Positions 8,852 through 16,254 of a stretch of 58,419 nucleotides of DNA are shown in pieces (the stretch's first letter is position 1; each line of letters opens with the position of its first letter). The position numbers and the translations under genes were made by a program. Below the pieces are notes generated by a model. The model saw only the letters and a list, made by a program, of their open reading frames with translations, was not told the origin of the DNA and did not search any database. The stretch is from a virus: the IMG/VR virus record IMGVR_UViG_3300006028_000013, positions 1 through 58,419 of that record; one strand, 5' to 3'.

Positions 8852-10012
8852 TCAGTTTGCGAGCGTTGCAGTCTTGCCGGTGAGCTTCTGCCAGCGGTTC
8901 ACGATGACGTCGCAGTAGCCGGGGTCGATCTCCATCAGGTAGGCGGTGCGGTTGGCTTGCTCGGCCGCGATCAGCGTGGAGCCTGAGCCACCGAAGAGGT
9001 CGAGGACATCCGATCCAGATTCGCTACTGTTTGCCAGCGTGCGCGCAATAAGGGCAGTCGGCTTCTGTGCCCCATGCAGCCGTTGCACGGTGAAGTTTTC
9101 GGCTTTGATTTGCCAGACATCAGGCTCATCGCGCGGGACCTTTCGTCGCGTCTCGCCCCACGAGCCAAACATCAGGAGTTCGTAGCGGAAGCGGTATTGT
9201 GACCCGGCTTTGATCCAGTCGTAGTCCCACACGATGACATTCGTAAGCCCATAGCGCGCCACGTCCTCGAAGATGAGCGGGTACGTTCGCCAGTCGGTCG
9301 CGATATACCAGTGCGCGCCCGACTCAATTGCGGTCGCCATGCAGACGAGCCAGTCGCGGAAGAACGGGCGCAGGATCTTTAGATCGGACAGGCTGCTTTG
9401 AATGCCAGTCGTGGATACGCCAACGGCATAAGGCGGGTCGCAATAAGCCATCTGCGCCTTGCGACCGTCCATCAGCCGCTCGACGTCGGTGAGGTTGGTC
9501 GAGTCGCCGCACAGCAATCGGTGCTCGTCCAGTAGCCACAGGTCGCCGGGTTTTGTGATCGGCTCAGACGGAGGCTCAAGGTCGGCCGCGTCCTCTTGGG
9601 GGACCTGCGTCACGCTGTTGAGTAGACGGTCGAGCTCCAGCGAGTCGAAGCCCAGCAGGTCGATATCGCTGCCCGCGTCCTTCAACTCGGCCAGCAGATG
9701 CCCGAGATCATCCTCGACCCACATCCCCCATGCACCATTGTCTTTAAGAGCCCGTTCCTTGGCGAGTTGCTCGGGGATGTCGCTCAACTCGGCGGGGACA
9801 TCCTTCCAGCCAAGATGCTGCACCGCGCGATAGCGCTGATTACCCCCATAGATGACCCCTGCCGTTGTGGCAAGGACAGGGCGCAACTCCAATAAGCCGG
9901 GATCTGCTTGGATGGAATCGCAGAGGTTCTTAAACCGCGCTGACCTGATCTCGCGGGGATTCCAAGGAGCTGGCGTGAGACGGTCCAGTCTCACTCGTTC
10001 GACGCGCGGCAT
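8852..10012 (-). CDS. ParB-like domain fused to a DNA methyltransferase
   Basis: About 386 residues from the ATG at 10012; a GTG start 6 bases further up is also possible. Residues 1-100 form a ParB/Srx-like domain (LTPAPWNPREIRSARF, then GGNQRYRAVQHLGW). The C-terminal ~220 residues are a beta-class methyltransferase: a CGDSTNL segment, the catalytic DPPY, and the cofactor loop DLFGGSGST near the end. It should methylate adenine N6 or cytosine N4. This fusion is common in phages, where it is thought to protect DNA or mark packaging sites. No cognate nuclease is nearby. It overlaps the preceding HNH gene. Confidence 0.88.
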   Translation of the reverse strand: MPRVERVRLDRLTPAPWNPREIRSARFKNLCDSIQADPGLLELRPVLATTAGVIYGGNQRYRAVQHLGWKDVPAELSDIPEQLAKERALKDNGAWGMWVEDDLGHLLAELKDAGSDIDLLGFDSLELDRLLNSVTQVPQEDAADLEPPSEPITKPGDLWLLDEHRLLCGDSTNLTDVERLMDGRKAQMAYCDPPYAVGVSTTGIQSSLSDLKILRPFFRDWLVCMATAIESGAHWYIATDWRTYPLIFEDVARYGLTNVIVWDYDWIKAGSQYRFRYELLMFGSWGETRRKVPRDEPDVWQIKAENFTVQRLHGAQKPTALIARTLANSSESGSDVLDLFGGSGSTLIAAEQANRTAYLMEIDPGYCDVIVNRWQKLTGKTATLAN

Positions 10013-10595
10013 ATTCACGACGCCGAATACCCGCACAGATTAGGCAGCCGTAGCGATTGAATGTTTCGGGTGTCCGCGGGTGACCATTGCGACAGGTCGT
10101 CGCTATTGGTGGCACCCAATCGAGCGGTCGTCCCTGTTTGACGAGCCACGCCTCGCGAGCGCGCGTCTGATTGCACGCTCGGCATTGCCGGCCCTCCTGC
10201 GTTTCGTAGACGTTGTCGCCACTTAGCAGGTGAGCACGAACGCAGCGCGTCTTGGCAGCGTTGATTGCAGTAGGGCCGCGGCCAATCAGAACGTTCTCGG
10301 TGAACGTCACCGGCTCTAAATGTGAGAGGTCCAAGCACCGCCGGTGCCGACAGCGAGGACCGCCCGGACATGTCTTGTCCTTGGTGTGGCAGCGATGATC
10401 CAGGTGTTCGTTCGGGCTGAGCGGACGCACTGCGTAGATGTAGAGCGCGCGATGCAGCCGCTCTGTTTTCCCGCTGATGCAGATCGTGGCATAGCCCCCT
10501 GAGTCGACGCCTTCGCGCCACTCCAAGCAGCCGTTCGATAAGCGTGTTGTATGCTGCGCGACATGTTCGGGGAGCGGCGGTCGGCGCTTCGGCAT
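9930..10595 (-). CDS. HNH homing-type endonuclease
   Basis: 221 residues. An HNH core with an H.ALYIYAVRPLSPNEHLDHRC pattern followed by a C/H-rich loop and LDLSHLEPVT (about residues 50-115) matches the HNH_3 type of free-standing phage nucleases. The C terminus carries two further Cys pairs (CRACN, then CRNGH...CLIC), probably zinc ribbons for DNA recognition. Its tail overlaps the methyltransferase gene by about 80 bases. It lies near the packaging genes, a frequent place for such selfish genes. Confidence 0.8.
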   Translation of the reverse strand: MPKRRPPLPEHVAQHTTRLSNGCLEWREGVDSGGYATICISGKTERLHRALYIYAVRPLSPNEHLDHRCHTKDKTCPGGPRCRHRRCLDLSHLEPVTFTENVLIGRGPTAINAAKTRCVRAHLLSGDNVYETQEGRQCRACNQTRAREAWLVKQGRPLDWVPPIATTCRNGHPRTPETFNRYGCLICAGIRRREYAARRTSETGPSHASSLESPRDQVSAV

Positions 10596-10643
10596 GTGCC
10601 GATGTTACCACTATGCCGCCGTAAGTCGCGCCATCGTTCGATC

Positions 10644-10895
10644 TCATGCCTGGGCCGGCGTGTACTTGGTCACCAGCTCGTCGAAGACCTTTTGCGCCGT
10701 CAGGCTCGCCGCGCGGGCCGTCTTTGCATACGCCTTGACCGTCGGCTTGACCGCGCCCTTTGAATCCATCGCCAATTCAACCGACGACTGGCCGATGCTC
10801 AGTTCGTAGACCGCGGCTGTCAGCAACGCCGCCGCCGCATCGTTCGGCACTAGCTTTTTTGGCCGACCCGCGCCGACTCGTGCTCCGCCTCTCAT
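10644..10895 (-). CDS. Small basic protein with GAGRPKK motif
   Basis: 83 residues starting with RGGARVGAGRPKK, a flexible basic N terminus found in many phage small-terminase and DNA-binding proteins. The rest is an Ala-rich helical stretch. It lies a few hundred bases before the terminase genes on the same strand, so a packaging or DNA-binding role is plausible but unproven. Confidence 0.6.
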   Translation of the reverse strand: MRGGARVGAGRPKKLVPNDAAAALLTAAVYELSIGQSSVELAMDSKGAVKPTVKAYAKTARAASLTAQKVFDELVTKYTPAQA

Positions 10896-11010
10896 AACGA
10901 ATCGTTTGATTCCCCCATCTGATGCATCTGAAATGCTGATGACTTAGGATTGCGATGAGCGTGTTGACGTCACACGCGACGCACATTTGCGTAAAGGAGG
11001 GCACCACCCG

Positions 11011-11499
11011 ATGCCGAGAGGAATTGCTGGATCGGGACGAACCGCTACCCGCACGACGCGGACGCGATCCTCGACCAGTACGCGAGCCCGCTCACCATCG
11101 TCGTCGTCGACGGCGCAGCAGATCATCTGGTCTGGCGCCTCGCTCGACGGCCAGCACCTGTTTCAACTCGTGAAGTCAGGCATGGTCTGGCAGCTCTACG
11201 AGCTCAATTTCACGGGTGCCAACGCGGCCAGCCGGCGCATGGTCACGACGCAATCCATGTTCATGGAGGCGTTCGCCGCCATCGGCTCGCAGTACGCGCT
11301 GCTGATGAATGCCATTCCGAGTAGTCGGCTGGCGAATCGCTCAGTCCGCGCGAGCGCTGCTAACGCGATCCCCGGCGCAATCGTCGCTGCGCAGCCTGCC
11401 ATCGCTGTCGCCGCCAAGCCCAGTGCCAGCGCCACCAGGCGCGTGCGCCGGCGCGTCAGCGTCAATCGGAGCACTCCCGCCACCGTCAGCGCCGTCTAG
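11011..11499 (+). pseudogene. Unknown rightward gene with two apparent compensating frameshifts
   Basis: An ATG at 11011 follows AAGGAGG by 10 bases and its frame is open to 11499. However, between about 11022 and 11140 this frame encodes low-complexity Thr/Ser/Arg. A neighbouring frame there, with no start of its own, reads like a real protein (CWIGTNRYPHDADAILDQYA, then LTIVVVDGAADHLVW) and has the GC-rich third positions typical of this genome. After 11140 the original frame looks real again (LDGQHLFQLVKSGMVWQLYE), ending in an Ala/Arg-rich tail. A -1 shift near 11022 and a +1 shift near 11145 would give one continuous ~160-residue protein. Product unknown. Confidence 0.6.
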
Positions 11500-11796
11500 G
11501 CCCGCAGGGCCCGCGGGTTGACTGTGGAGATGGCTCAGCCAGTCGCTGAGGTGCTTCACGAGCAGCCCGCGGTCGCTCATGTAGAGGGTTTCGTTCGAGA
11601 CGAAGTAGCGCGGGTAGCCCGCCCCACCTTCGGCGGTCGCCCAGTCACAGCCAGGGCAGACGTGGGCGTGCTCATCTAAGTGGACGACGTACGCAAACCA
11701 TACGTGCACTTCCGCGGACACGCGGCATTTTGCCTCGGCACACGATGATTTAAGCATCGCCGCGGCGAGCAGGTCGGTGAGCATCTCGTCATCCAC
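11341..11796 (-). CDS. Unknown protein with Gly/Ala-rich tail
   Basis: 151 residues. The N-terminal ~100 look like a folded domain with several Cys/His (HAHVCPGCDW near residue 45, a possible partial zinc site). The tail is rich in Gly, Ala and Asp, with a collagen-like PAGPAG start. The tail region is antisense to the end of the gene at 11011, so its true length is uncertain. No family recognised. Confidence 0.6.
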   Translation of the reverse strand: MDDEMLTDLLAAAMLKSSCAEAKCRVSAEVHVWFAYVVHLDEHAHVCPGCDWATAEGGAGYPRYFVSNETLYMSDRGLLVKHLSDWLSHLHSQPAGPAGLDGADGGGSAPIDADAPAHAPGGAGTGLGGDSDGRLRSDDCAGDRVSSARAD

Positions 11797-11868
11797 GCAC
11801 CCTAACCGTAGGCATGCGCCCTCTTGACATGCGCGGTTCGACCCTGAACAGGCGACCTATGTAGGGGG

Positions 11869-12078
11869 TCAGTAGCCAACCAGCCGCACGGCGGCCATCG
11901 TTCGGTTGTCGGCGTGCGTCTTGAGCATGATTGCCGTCATGTGGTGCTTGATCGTCTGCGTCTCGACGCCCAGTAGCCTGGCGATCGACTTGTTGGGCAG
12001 GCCACCGATCAGGAGCCGCGCCACGTCCCGCTCGCGCGGCGTCAGATGGAACTCGGGCGCGTCATAGAGCACCATCAC
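11869..12078 (-). CDS. Stand-alone LuxR/GerE-type DNA-binding domain
   Basis: 69 residues consisting of a LuxR-type helix-turn-helix: FHLTPRERDVARLL, then NKSIARLLGVETQTIKHH. There is no receiver or ligand domain. It probably acts as a simple transcription factor. Its start overlaps the stop of the upstream gene (ATGA), making a small regulatory operon with the genes upstream. Confidence 0.85.
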   Translation of the reverse strand: MMVLYDAPEFHLTPRERDVARLLIGGLPNKSIARLLGVETQTIKHHMTAIMLKTHADNRTMAAVRLVGY

Positions 12079-12305
12079 GTGATCAGCACGTCGGCGATGT
12101 CGAGCACCTCCCGCTCAAGCGCCGCGAGTTGCCGGCTGATATCCGCACACATGCTCACGATCGCGTTGAGCTGCAACACGGCCAGCGCCATGCGCTCTCG
12201 ATCCTGGTCGGCGCGTTCGCCGCATCGCACGGCATACCGATGGGCGGCCGCGCCGCTGGCGCGCATGCGCTCGATCTCTGAGGTAAGGCTGATTGGCTCG
12301 GGCAT
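12075..12305 (-). CDS. Small helical protein of unknown function
   Basis: 76 residues, almost entirely predicted helix, with heptad-like spacing towards the end (ISRQLAALEREVLDIADVL). It overlaps the LuxR-type gene by four bases, so the two are probably translated together and might interact. No family recognised. Confidence 0.6.
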   Translation of the reverse strand: MPEPISLTSEIERMRASGAAAHRYAVRCGERADQDRERMALAVLQLNAIVSMCADISRQLAALEREVLDIADVLIT

Positions 12306-12320
12306 TGAGAGCCTCCGTGT

Positions 12321-12863
12321 TCACAGGCGATCGACCGATGCCCTGAGTCGCTCGGGCATCGCGATCGCGTAAATCTGCGTCGTTGCCACCGAGCTATGGC
12401 CAAGCAAGTCCTTGATTTCGAGCAGGTCCGCACCCTGGTACAGCAGGTTGCTCGCGAACGAATGCCGCAGCTTGTGCGGCGTCACGTGGCGCACGATGTC
12501 GGCGCGCTCGGCGGCGGCGCTGATCATGAGTTGCACGGCGCGCGGCGTCAGGTGCCCTGATCGGCCGCGGCGCGACGGAAACACCCAGCCCTGGCGCCGG
12601 CCGTCGAGGTGCACGCGCATGCTCGCGGCGATGCGGCGGTGCATCGGGATATTGCGGTCCTTGTCGCCCTTCCCGGCGTGGACCTCGAGCATGCCGTCCT
12701 CGAAGTCGACGTGCTCAGCCTGCAGACAGACGATCTCGGAAATGCGAAGTCCCGCGTAGGCGCCGACGAGCAGCAGCAAGCGGTCGCGCGGCGTCGGCGC
12801 CTGATCGAAAAGCCGCTCGAGCTCCTGTGGTCTGAGGAAGACGGGCAGTCTTCGTCGCGGCAT
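12321..12863 (-). CDS. Minimal tyrosine recombinase
   Basis: 180 residues. The catalytic domain is complete: Arg in GLRISE (about 40), Lys in the HAGKGDKDR turn, HKLRH (130-134), LLGHSS (156) and the nucleophile Tyr in TQIYAI (165). The N-terminal SAM-like arm/core-binding domain of ordinary integrases is missing, so the protein is about half the usual size. The ATG at 12863 shares its A with the stop of the upstream small gene. It may resolve dimers, invert DNA or act with the full-length integrase. Confidence 0.88.
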   Translation of the reverse strand: MPRRRLPVFLRPQELERLFDQAPTPRDRLLLLVGAYAGLRISEIVCLQAEHVDFEDGMLEVHAGKGDKDRNIPMHRRIAASMRVHLDGRRQGWVFPSRRGRSGHLTPRAVQLMISAAAERADIVRHVTPHKLRHSFASNLLYQGADLLEIKDLLGHSSVATTQIYAIAMPERLRASVDRL

Positions 12864-13033
12864 CAATCACTTCGCCATTTGATCGGAAGGCGAACTCGCG
12901 AGCGAGTACTTTTGCGAAGCGCGCGCGCGCACGCGAGCGTAATGCGATACATGAAGAGGCCAATGGCGAGGGTCGCGATTAGCTCAAGCGGCGTCGTCTG
13001 GTATGGCGTGACGAGCCAGTCGAGCGGGTTCAC
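12863..13033 (-). CDS. Small single-pass membrane protein
   Basis: 56 residues. The GTG start overlaps the stop of the upstream gene (GTGA) and its stop overlaps the recombinase start (TGATG), so it is probably a real coupled gene. A hydrophobic segment LELIATLAIGLFMYRITLA (about residues 16-34) can span the membrane, followed by a very basic tail. Function unknown. Confidence 0.6.
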   Translation of the reverse strand: MNPLDWLVTPYQTTPLELIATLAIGLFMYRITLACARALRKSTRSRVRLPIKWRSD

Positions 13034-13635
13034 GCGGCACGCTCGATGCGGTCACCGACGTGCTCGCCGTCGGTGTGGTCGAACCAACCGCGGCAGTCGA
13101 TGACCGGGCAGGCGTACCCTGGCGGGCCGCGCCGCGGGCAGATGTTCAACCCTCGCGCCACGATCTGGCGCATGCGTTCGTGCAGCTCGGCCTGCGTCTG
13201 ACCCTCGTCCTCCATGCTCATTTCGAGGATCTCGGTGCCGTCCATCTTGTGCGTCGGCGGCTTCCAGTGCAGCCGCAGCGCCATCTCGCGGATACCCCGG
13301 TGCCGCGCGCGGTCGACGAACCACCGGTTAGCCCCTGGAATGTGCTTGGCCACGCTGACCGCGGGATAGCCAGCCACGTAGTACTGCCAGATGACCTCGC
13401 GCACGACCGGCTCGAGCAGGCTCAGCGCCCAGTCGAGATCGGCCTGAATCGCGGCGCCCATCTCGAAGCCGCCCTCGGGTGTTTCACGTGGTAATCGCTG
13501 GCTGCCCGAGTCGTCGCTCGCGCCGCTGCCCGTCAGCCGCACCAGATCGTCGTAGCGCCAAAGCAGAAGTTTGACCCTGCCCGGTGAGTAGAAGCCGTCG
13601 CTGTCGATCGAGGATCTCAATCCCTGGTTACCCAT
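13030..13635 (-). CDS. Putative phage transcription regulator with zinc-binding tail
   Basis: 201 residues from the ATG at 13635, which follows AGGAG by 10 bases. Residues ~65-120 contain a sigma-region-4-like helical pattern (EPVVREVIWQYYVAGYPAVS, then a WFVDRARHRGIREMAL helix) similar to ArpU/antiterminator-type phage late regulators. The C terminus has CPRRG...CPVIDCRGWFDH, a probable zinc knuckle. It heads the operon containing the small membrane protein, the minimal recombinase and the LuxR-type protein. The late-regulator role is an inference. Confidence 0.6.
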   Translation of the reverse strand: MGNQGLRSSIDSDGFYSPGRVKLLLWRYDDLVRLTGSGASDDSGSQRLPRETPEGGFEMGAAIQADLDWALSLLEPVVREVIWQYYVAGYPAVSVAKHIPGANRWFVDRARHRGIREMALRLHWKPPTHKMDGTEILEMSMEDEGQTQAELHERMRQIVARGLNICPRRGPPGYACPVIDCRGWFDHTDGEHVGDRIERAA

Positions 13636-13657
13636 AGGTTGCGAGCTCCTGGCCCCC

Positions 13658-13713
13658 AAAAACGGGCACAAAAAAACCGCCGCTCAGGAGCACATTCGCT
13701 CGTGAGTCAGCGG
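13658..13713 (-). terminator. Leftward intrinsic terminator
   Basis: On the minus strand an imperfect GC-rich hairpin is followed by seven T, GTGCCCG and five more T. It ends leftward transcription from the genes upstream just before the regulator gene. The 20-base tail (13658-13677) recurs exactly at 30925-30944. Confidence 0.7.
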
Positions 13714-13748
13714 CTCAGCCGGCCGTTTCGGTAATTACAGTCTACTCG

Positions 13749-14036
13749 CTATAGCTCGTCGCGCGTGCCGTGCGTCGATGAAGGCGTCACGCCCTCGTGC
13801 GCGAATCGCTCCTTCACCTCAGCCTGGTAGGACGTCGGACCGAAGTCGAACAGCACGTGCCCGGTCCGCATTCCCTCGATCTGCGGCCGATGGTCGAGCA
13901 TCCACGCGATCAGCTTGGCGATGCGGCCGTTCACGGTCACCGCGTGCGTCGAATTGATGTTGGCAGGCCCGTCGTTCGGCAGGATCACCACGACGGCATA
14001 CGGCTCGGGCAGGTCACTCAGACGCGACGGGGCCAT
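13749..14036 (-). CDS. Unknown small protein
   Basis: 95 residues, mixed composition with an N-terminal beta-like stretch (YAVVVILPNDGPANI) and a helical middle. No family recognised. It is the last gene before a terminator and so may be the end of the secretion-like operon or a separate unit. Confidence 0.6.
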   Translation of the reverse strand: MAPSRLSDLPEPYAVVVILPNDGPANINSTHAVTVNGRIAKLIAWMLDHRPQIEGMRTGHVLFDFGPTSYQAEVKERFAHEGVTPSSTHGTRDEL

Positions 14037-14063
14037 CCGACCCTGAGATTTTAACGGCGATTG

Positions 14064-14354
14064 TCACCTAGCCTTGCGCTGTTCGCGCATGACGCGCAAA
14101 TCCCGCAGCACCAGAACGGCTCGTTCATCATCCATCTCAAGGCGCTCCTTGAGCCAGCGCATGAGCACCTCGTCTGTCTCGGCTGCAGTAGCGGTCTGGA
14201 GTAAGTCTGCGGCGACGGACCGCGCCTCCTCCGGCGTCAGATAGACCGCTTTCCGATCACCGACTGTAAGCCCGACTAGACCCTTTCTGGTTCGTGCGCC
14301 GAAGATCGAGTGACACCAGATCGTGGTCTCTTGGCCAGATTCCGTCTCGGGCAC
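14064..14354 (-). CDS. Unknown small helical protein
   Basis: 96 residues. The middle has a VYLTPEEARSVAADLL stretch of a kind seen in many actinobacterial and phage hypotheticals, followed by charged helices ending RKAR. No function can be assigned. Confidence 0.6.
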   Translation of the reverse strand: MPETESGQETTIWCHSIFGARTRKGLVGLTVGDRKAVYLTPEEARSVAADLLQTATAAETDEVLMRWLKERLEMDDERAVLVLRDLRVMREQRKAR

Positions 14355-14377
14355 GGCTCACACCAAAGGCACCAGTT

Positions 14378-14542
14378 TCACAGGAACAGGGCGATGCCGA
14401 CGACGAGCATGGCGCCCCAGAACAGTTTGGGGTCCCACGGGACCACGCCGAGCAGGCCGAGTACAGCCAGGACGATCAGCACGACACCGATGACCCACCC
14501 GAGATAGCGGGTCTGGAAGGCTACAGCCGGCGGTGAGGACAT
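14378..14542 (-). CDS. Small two-pass membrane protein
   Basis: 54 residues from an ATG at 14542. Two hydrophobic segments (about residues 14-33 and 40-54) are separated by a short PWDPK turn. It directly follows the VirD4-like gene and may be an accessory membrane subunit of the secretion-like module. Not recognised. Confidence 0.6.
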   Translation of the reverse strand: MSSPPAVAFQTRYLGWVIGVVLIVLAVLGLLGVVPWDPKLFWGAMLVVGIALFL

Positions 14543-14592
14543 GGGGAGCAGTGACCTCCGTTCCTGCTCCGCGACTGTAACACTGTGATGCG

Positions 14593-16254
14593 TTAGTGAC
14601 CTCGCACGCGACCGCGGTAGCTCCACCTGTCCTTGCTGTTGTCGCCACGCGTCAGCAGTCGCAGATGCACCAGCTTCGAGCAATCCTTGTTGACGCACAC
14701 GCCACGCAGATGATCGACCGTCTGAGTCGTCCCGTCAGGGTTCCGTGGGATCGCTCCATACGCCATCTCCCACCTCACCCGGTGCACCTTCTGCCAGCGA
14801 CCATCCAACCAGACCAGCCCGTACCCATCCTTGTCGTGCTTGCCGCCCCAGCGCTCACAGCTTCCCTCGGGATAGATGCTCACCAGTAGCTTCTGCAGAA
14901 TCGCACTCGGCGGCGGCAGCATCTTCGGGCCAGAGTGCTCCCACACCACGGGTTCGACCTGCTCCCACTGCGGCTCCTCGACTATCGTCCAGCGCGGCAC
15001 CATCCGCGTTTCGCCATCCGACAGATCCGTCCGTTCGCCTTCCACTACGCCATCCGTCGCGGATGGGCGCGATTCCGACGGCTTGGGGAAGTGCACCAGA
15101 CGGCGCACCTTGCCGTCGTGCTCGACCCACGCGTGGTAATCGGGGATGCCGTCAACCTCGCTCTCCGAGAGGTCCAGTGCTTTCGCCACCTTCGCGCGCT
15201 GCTCAGGTTTGTTCGGGCGGAAGTACACCCGCGTCGCACTGTTCGTCGCCATCGCATCGTCTGCATCCTCTTCGGCGTGCACCAACGCGTCGACTGCAAT
15301 CAAGCGGCGCCTGCCCGCGGCAAAGAATGGATCAGCCAGGTCGATGCGCTCGCCGAGTTGGTCGGCTTCCTCGAAGATGAGACGGAAGCCGCCGGGCACG
15401 AGATCGCCGACGCGCTTCGCCTCGGCCAATCCGAACGCTACCGTGTCGCCGCACAGTCCTGGGTGCTTCCATCGATCGTTGTCGATGACCACGCCCTTAC
15501 CCGCGCGCAGCAACTCGGCGATGTCGACGCCACCCGAGGCTACGCTCGGTCCCATGGCCATTGCGGTCGACATGAACCGCGTGATCCACCCTTCGCACGC
15601 CATCTTGAGTCGACGATTGGTCTCGACGAGCTCCTCGACGCCAGCACCGATTGCCTGCAGCGAGCGCGGCTCGCGCGCTTGGTCTAAGTCGCGGATGACC
15701 CGTGTCGCGGCTTCGCGCGCGGCCATCATCCATACACCATTGCCGCCACTACGGAAAACCGTAGTCAGCCGTTCGGCGACATCCTCGGGCGTGCCCTTGA
15801 GAAAGTCGATTGGCATCTGCGATTCGCCTGCGGTCCAGATGAAGTCCGCGCGCCGGCGCAGCGGGTCTGACACGTCGGGCATAACCGCGAGCCACGGACG
15901 TGCGCCATCGCAACGCACCGTCGCCACACTCTCGCTCTTGCCGGCTCCCGTCGGCCCAGGCCACAGCGCGTGTGAGCGCTTGCCCGTGCGGTCGATCACC
16001 AGTCCGTCGACGCGCATCACGTCGCGCGGCGGTCGCACCTTCCAGTATTGACGCCGCCACCATGCGGTGTTCTTCGCGCGGCGTATGGGTTTATCGACGA
16101 TGCGCCGCGGAGTTGTGGTGTGATGCGCGCCTGGTCGCCACACGAGCATGAGGAACAGTCCGAACACCAACAGACCCACGGCGATGTGGATCTGGTCAGT
16201 CTGCGCGAGCCACCAGGCGTACGCGTCAGTCGCGGAGAGGGTTGGCCATTTCAA
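14593..16254 (-). CDS. VirD4/TraG-like ATPase fused to a C-terminal HNH domain
   Basis: 553 residues. A membrane segment (about 24-39) is followed by a basic linker, a Walker A motif GPTGAGKS (100-107) and a Walker B region RLIFEEAD (291-298), the layout of type IV coupling proteins that feed DNA or protein to a secretion channel. The last ~100 residues are a different domain: DKDGYGLVWLDGRW, HRVRWEMAYGAIP, then TVDHL...CVNKDC...HLRLLTR, which is the HNH_3 nuclease pattern. The gene overlaps the VirB4 gene by four bases. The fusion could make a nicking or cutting coupling protein, or be a captured homing domain. Confidence 0.82.
   Translation of the reverse strand: MKWPTLSATDAYAWWLAQTDQIHIAVGLLVFGLFLMLVWRPGAHHTTTPRRIVDKPIRRAKNTAWWRRQYWKVRPPRDVMRVDGLVIDRTGKRSHALWPGPTGAGKSESVATVRCDGARPWLAVMPDVSDPLRRRADFIWTAGESQMPIDFLKGTPEDVAERLTTVFRSGGNGVWMMAAREAATRVIRDLDQAREPRSLQAIGAGVEELVETNRRLKMACEGWITRFMSTAMAMGPSVASGGVDIAELLRAGKGVVIDNDRWKHPGLCGDTVAFGLAEAKRVGDLVPGGFRLIFEEADQLGERIDLADPFFAAGRRRLIAVDALVHAEEDADDAMATNSATRVYFRPNKPEQRAKVAKALDLSESEVDGIPDYHAWVEHDGKVRRLVHFPKPSESRPSATDGVVEGERTDLSDGETRMVPRWTIVEEPQWEQVEPVVWEHSGPKMLPPPSAILQKLLVSIYPEGSCERWGGKHDKDGYGLVWLDGRWQKVHRVRWEMAYGAIPRNPDGTTQTVDHLRGVCVNKDCSKLVHLRLLTRGDNSKDRWSYRGRVRGH

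Noticed and set aside
11196-11483. A lipoprotein-like leftward frame with signal-like segment
   Set aside because: It shares wobble positions with the rightward gene at 11011, has no ribosome site, and overlaps the better supported leftward gene at 11341.
12715-12963. An 82-residue leftward frame overlapping the minimal recombinase
   Set aside because: A different frame, 12863-13033, is coupled precisely to both neighbours and encodes a plausible membrane protein; the longer frame is Arg/Ala-rich and lies inside the recombinase gene.
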